35,316 nt of DNA from NCBI GenBank assembly GCA_001791305.1, contig MGEI01000005.1, positions 492,238-527,553 of the forward strand, in the 5' to 3' direction. Positions 32,540 through 35,316 of the stretch are shown here, one piece after another. Source of the DNA: Candidatus Uhrbacteria bacterium RIFCSPLOWO2_01_FULL_47_17 (GTDB taxonomy: Bacteria > Patescibacteriota > Patescibacteriia > UBA9934 > GWF2-40-263). The position numbers and the translations under genes are program-made. The notes under the pieces were generated by a model, which made no database searches, was not told where the DNA came from, and saw only the letters and a list, made by a program, of their open reading frames with translations. Position 1 is the first letter of the stretch, and each line of letters opens with the position of its first letter.

Positions 32540-33739
32540 ATGAAAAATTCGCATCTCGTGATTATCTGTATGAGCGCGAGTCTTGTGTTTGGTGGATTGG
32601 GCGCTTGGATTGTTGGAAGTGTGTATCCAAATATTCTTGCGCAGTACAAAGTTGGAGAGAACGTTGATTCAAAGAACGCGACACAAATCGTCAATTTGAT
32701 GGAAGAAGAACGCGCAACCATTCAAGTGGTGAATGAAGTGACTCCTGCGGTTGTGAGTGTGATTGCGCGGAAGTCGCGCGCAGATGTTGTGAAGTCGTAT
32801 CAAGAACAGGCGCAGTATAGTCACTTGGTGTTTTCAGATCTTTCGCTCACAGACACTGAAGCAAAGCAGCTTGTGGATGTTTCAAGTGGAACGGGATTTT
32901 TTGTCACGCAAGATGGAATTCTTTTGACCAATCGTCATGTGGTTGATATCCCAGGGGTTCAACTCGCGATTATTACAAATGATGGAAAAGAATTACCCGC
33001 CACATTAATTGATACCGATCCCGTCCTCGACATCGCCATGCTTCGTGTTGAGGGGTCAGGATTTCCGGTCGTAACACTCGCAGATTCAGATCAGATTCGT
33101 ATTGGACAAACCGTGATCGCGATTGGAAATACGTTGTCTGAATTTCGTAACACGGTCACAAAAGGTGTTGTGTCCGGCATTAATCGACGCGTAACAGCCG
33201 GATTTGCGATCAGTGGTTCAGAAGTTATTGAAAAAGCGATTCAAACAGACGCAGCCATCAATCCCGGAAATTCAGGAGGCCCCCTCATCAATCTTCTTGG
33301 ACAAGTGATCGGTATCAATGCGGCGGTGAGTATCGATGGCCAAGCGGTCGCGTTTGCGATTCCCATCAACCAAATCAAGCGCGCATTAGAGGATGTAAAA
33401 TCAATCGGCCACATCACACGACCATGGCTTGGTATTCACTATGTACTTGTGTCCGGAGAAACGTGGACACCAAAATTTGCCCTCGGAGCAAAACTTGTTC
33501 AAGGTGTGAACATCTCGGATGCGGCTGTGAAAAAAGGTGGCCCATCAGATGTTGCGGGTTTGAAAGATGGAGATATTTTAATCTCCGTTGATGGAACGAC
33601 GTTTGTTCAAGGAAAAGCCCTTGCGGAACTCATCGCGTCTCATCATTCCGGTGACCAAATCAAGATTCAGTATGTTCGTGATGGCAAGATCCTTGAAGCA
33701 ATGATCACGCTCGGTGACGCTGAGAAAATTCAAAAATAA
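32540..33739 (+). CDS. HtrA/DegP-type serine protease
   Basis: Membrane-anchored S1C protease of secreted-protein quality control. The 399-residue protein has an N-terminal anchor (about 6-27), a trypsin-like domain with His133 (LLTNRHVVD), Asp164 (DPVLDIAML) and Ser245 (NPGNSGGPLI), and a single C-terminal PDZ domain (about 300-390, with SDVAGLKDGDILISVDG). One PDZ and an N-terminal anchor match DegS/HtrA of Gram-positive type rather than DegP. The start at 32540 is preferred over 32504, which lies inside nrdR. In a cell with very large disulfide-rich surface proteins it may remove misfolded ones; this is inference. Confidence 0.93.
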   Translation: MKNSHLVIICMSASLVFGGLGAWIVGSVYPNILAQYKVGENVDSKNATQIVNLMEEERATIQVVNEVTPAVVSVIARKSRADVVKSYQEQAQYSHLVFSDLSLTDTEAKQLVDVSSGTGFFVTQDGILLTNRHVVDIPGVQLAIITNDGKELPATLIDTDPVLDIAMLRVEGSGFPVVTLADSDQIRIGQTVIAIGNTLSEFRNTVTKGVVSGINRRVTAGFAISGSEVIEKAIQTDAAINPGNSGGPLINLLGQVIGINAAVSIDGQAVAFAIPINQIKRALEDVKSIGHITRPWLGIHYVLVSGETWTPKFALGAKLVQGVNISDAAVKKGGPSDVAGLKDGDILISVDGTTFVQGKALAELIASHHSGDQIKIQYVRDGKILEAMITLGDAEKIQK

Positions 33740-33747
33740 GTTCCATT

Positions 33748-35145
33748 ATGAAACGCACAAAAATTGTTTGCACCATTGGTCCTGCCTCGAATAAAGAATC
33801 CGTGCTCACATCCATGCTGAAAGCTGGGATGGATGTTGCTCGACTCAACTTTTCTCATGGGTCACATGCAGGTCACGCAAAACTGCTTCGCCTTGTGCGA
33901 AAGACTGCAAAGAAATTGAATAAGCCCGTGGCGGTCATCGGAGATCTTCAAGGCCCAAAGATTCGCCTCGGCGTATTGCCAGAAGCAGGTGTGTCCATTC
34001 CGACCGGTTCATCTGTTGTCTTTTCGACGTCTGCGAGTGCATACAAAGATGGAATTATCCCCGTGACATACGCAAACCTCCACAAAGACGTCAAAACTGG
34101 CCATCGCATCTTGATCGACGACGGACTCCTCGAGGCGGAAGTCACGAGCGTGGTTGGAAAAAATATTCACGCCAAAATGAAAAACGGCGGAGTGGTCACG
34201 TCGCACAAAGGAATGAATTTTCCAGACTCGATGCTCAACGTTTCGTCGTTGACCGAGAAAGATCGTGATGATGTGAAATTTGGTGTTCAACAAGAAGTTG
34301 ATTGGATGGCGCTTTCGTTTGTGACATCCGCAGATGATGTGAAACTCCTTCGACGACTCATCAAGGCTGCTGCAAAGCCGGGTCAAGTTCTTCCTCGCAT
34401 TATTGTGAAGATCGAAAAACACGAAGCGATTGAACACTTTGATGAAATCTTGAACGCAACGGATGCAGTCATGGTTGCGCGCGGCGATTTGGGTGTGGAG
34501 ATTCCTGCTGAAGAGGTTCCGGTTCGGCAAAAAGAAATGATCGAAAAATGTCGCGAGGCAGGGAAGCCGGTTGTGGTTGCAACGCAGATGCTTGATTCCA
34601 TGATTCGCAATCCTCGTCCAACACGCGCAGAAGTCTCGGACGTCGCGAATGCCGTGTTTGATCACACGGACGGTGTGATGCTTTCCGGCGAATCGGCATC
34701 AGGAAAATATCCGCTCGCGGCCGTAAAAATGATGGCACAGATTGTGAAAGAAGCAGAGGGTTCGAAGTTTGATGATGTTCCGCTCGCTCTTGAACCTCCA
34801 TCTGACCAAGCCGCCTCGATTGCACATGCGATCAAGTTGCTCGCCATGCAAGGCTCGATTGACGGTGTGCTTGTCTCACAAGAACTCGCCCCATGGTCGG
34901 AAACCGTTTTGCGATCGCATCCGGAGATTCCATTGTTTCTCGCCGTGCCAAATAAACAATTGGAGCAACAAACCGCTTTGCGTTGGAGTGCAATGCCGTT
35001 CGTCTTAAAAAATGCGAATGAAAAAACATTTGTAAAACGCGCGCTTCTGGAATTAAAGAAAAAGAAGTGGACAAAGAAAGGAATGAAACTCGCGGTTGTA
35101 ATGGGAGGAACGCACGGAGAAGGATTTGATCATGTGGTTGTCTAA
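33748..35145 (+). CDS. pyk: Pyruvate kinase
   Basis: Final glycolytic enzyme, making pyruvate and ATP from phosphoenolpyruvate. The 465 residues cover the whole enzyme. The N-terminus reads KRTKIVCTIGPASN, followed by ARLNFSHG and GDLQGPKIRLG. The catalytic-Lys region is IIVKIEKHEAIEHFDEIL, then MVARGDLGVEIP and ATQMLDSMIRNPRPTRAE. The C-terminal domain is complete, ending GGTHGEGFDH. It lacks the extra C-terminal PEP-utilising domain of Bacillus-type enzymes. It starts 8 bp after htrA and ends at a perfect palindrome terminator. Confidence 0.96.
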   Translation: MKRTKIVCTIGPASNKESVLTSMLKAGMDVARLNFSHGSHAGHAKLLRLVRKTAKKLNKPVAVIGDLQGPKIRLGVLPEAGVSIPTGSSVVFSTSASAYKDGIIPVTYANLHKDVKTGHRILIDDGLLEAEVTSVVGKNIHAKMKNGGVVTSHKGMNFPDSMLNVSSLTEKDRDDVKFGVQQEVDWMALSFVTSADDVKLLRRLIKAAAKPGQVLPRIIVKIEKHEAIEHFDEILNATDAVMVARGDLGVEIPAEEVPVRQKEMIEKCREAGKPVVVATQMLDSMIRNPRPTRAEVSDVANAVFDHTDGVMLSGESASGKYPLAAVKMMAQIVKEAEGSKFDDVPLALEPPSDQAASIAHAIKLLAMQGSIDGVLVSQELAPWSETVLRSHPEIPLFLAVPNKQLEQQTALRWSAMPFVLKNANEKTFVKRALLELKKKKWTKKGMKLAVVMGGTHGEGFDHVVV

Positions 35146-35152
35146 TGAAAAT

Positions 35153-35187
35153 AAGTAGGGACGGGTCATGACCCGTCCCTACTTTTT
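35153..35187 (+). terminator. 16-bp perfect palindrome/terminator after pyk
   Basis: AAGTAGGGACGGGTCA and its exact complement (35153-35184) with a T5 tail (35183-35187). Its GGGACGGGTC core resembles the palindrome at 11080-11106, so it may be a dispersed element serving as a terminator. Confidence 0.85.
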
Positions 35188-35190
35188 GTA

Positions 35191-35219
35191 TTGACATTTT
35201 ATCGAAAATTCGCTAGGAT
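35191..35219 (+). promoter_or_regulatory. Promoter of the right-edge gene
   Basis: Perfect TTGACA (35191-35196), 17-bp spacer, TAGGAT (35214-35219). A 7-bp hairpin (ATCCTCA, loop ATCG, TGAGGAT; 35225-35242) begins at about the expected transcript start and could stabilise the 5' end. Confidence 0.7.
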
Positions 35220-35261
35220 CATCAATCCTCAATCGTGAGGATCGGAACGCATCTATTTCTA

Positions 35262-35267
35262 CGGAGG
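35262..35267 (+). promoter_or_regulatory. SD of the right-edge gene
   Basis: CGGAGG lies 6 nt before ATG 35274 and supports this start. Confidence 0.75.
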
Positions 35268-35273
35268 TTCTTC

Positions 35274-35316
35274 ATGCGCGTCTGTTCATTGATCTTTTCC
35301 CTTTGTTTCGTTGCGG
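35274..35316 (+). CDS. N-terminus of an exported protein (partial, cut by the window)
   Basis: Only 14 codons are visible: MRVCSLIFSLCFVA. A basic residue followed by a hydrophobic run suggests a signal peptide or lipoprotein signal. Its own strong promoter and SD show a real start. Identity cannot be judged from so little. Confidence 0.6.
   Translation, partial: MRVCSLIFSLCFVA

Overview
This window most likely comes from a small-genome bacterium of the Candidate Phyla Radiation (Patescibacteria, Parcubacteria-like; Uhrbacteria or Magasanikbacteria are guesses I cannot test here). The reasons are very tight gene packing, many in-operon starts without a Shine-Dalgarno (SD) sequence, a monoderm-style type IV pilus set with no secretin genes in view, proteins with a VirB2/TrbC-like (Mbov_0395-type) membrane module, and very large Cys-rich surface proteins with DUF4215-type repeats. 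UGA is used as a stop (dgkA, ybeY, the 30391 minus-strand gene), so this is ordinary code 11 and not the UGA=Gly code of Gracilibacteria/SR1.

Layout. 1-4.9 kb: a minus-strand LytR-CpsA-Psr wall-polymer ligase, a divergent transglutaminase-like protein with a visible Cys-His-Asp triad, lepB (signal peptidase I), a REP-like double hairpin, and hisS. 4.9-11.1 kb: a type IV pilus locus with a divergent major pilin, then pilB-pilC, four minor pilins in the order FimT/PilV/PilW/PilX-like, and the prepilin peptidase pilD. 11.1-12.4 kb: rpsU (bS21) and an unusual YqeY-membrane fusion. 12.4-27.0 kb: a cell-surface locus with a 641-residue and a 3370-residue protein, each starting with a signal peptide and a two-helix VirB2-like module, followed by three single-pass proteins carrying thrombospondin-type-3/EF-hand-like calcium loops. 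27.0-35.3 kb: housekeeping genes (ybeY, dgkA, ftsA, ftsZ, nrdR, htrA, pyk) with an AbrB/PIN toxin-antitoxin pair and an unrecognised minus-strand gene between ftsA and ftsZ. A final gene begins at the right edge.

How it fits together. LepB would cleave the signal peptides of the surface proteins, PilD would mature the pilins, the LCP protein would decorate the wall, and HtrA would police secreted proteins. The surface locus runs by 1-28 bp gaps and two 4-bp ATGA overlaps from the 641-residue gene into ybeY and dgkA, so it may be one long transcript. The best candidate for an undescribed system is this surface locus. A conjugation-pilin-like membrane module is fused to Ig-like, IPT and Cys-rich ectodomains, sits beside calcium-loop proteins, and lies next to a compact type IV pilus. 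An attachment function is inference from architecture only.

Non-coding signals: several clear sigma70-like promoters and hairpin terminators, a 17-bp dyad before the surface locus, octamer arrays (AGTGNNNR x4) at two sites, and REP-like palindromes. No tRNA, rRNA, CRISPR array or transposase was seen.
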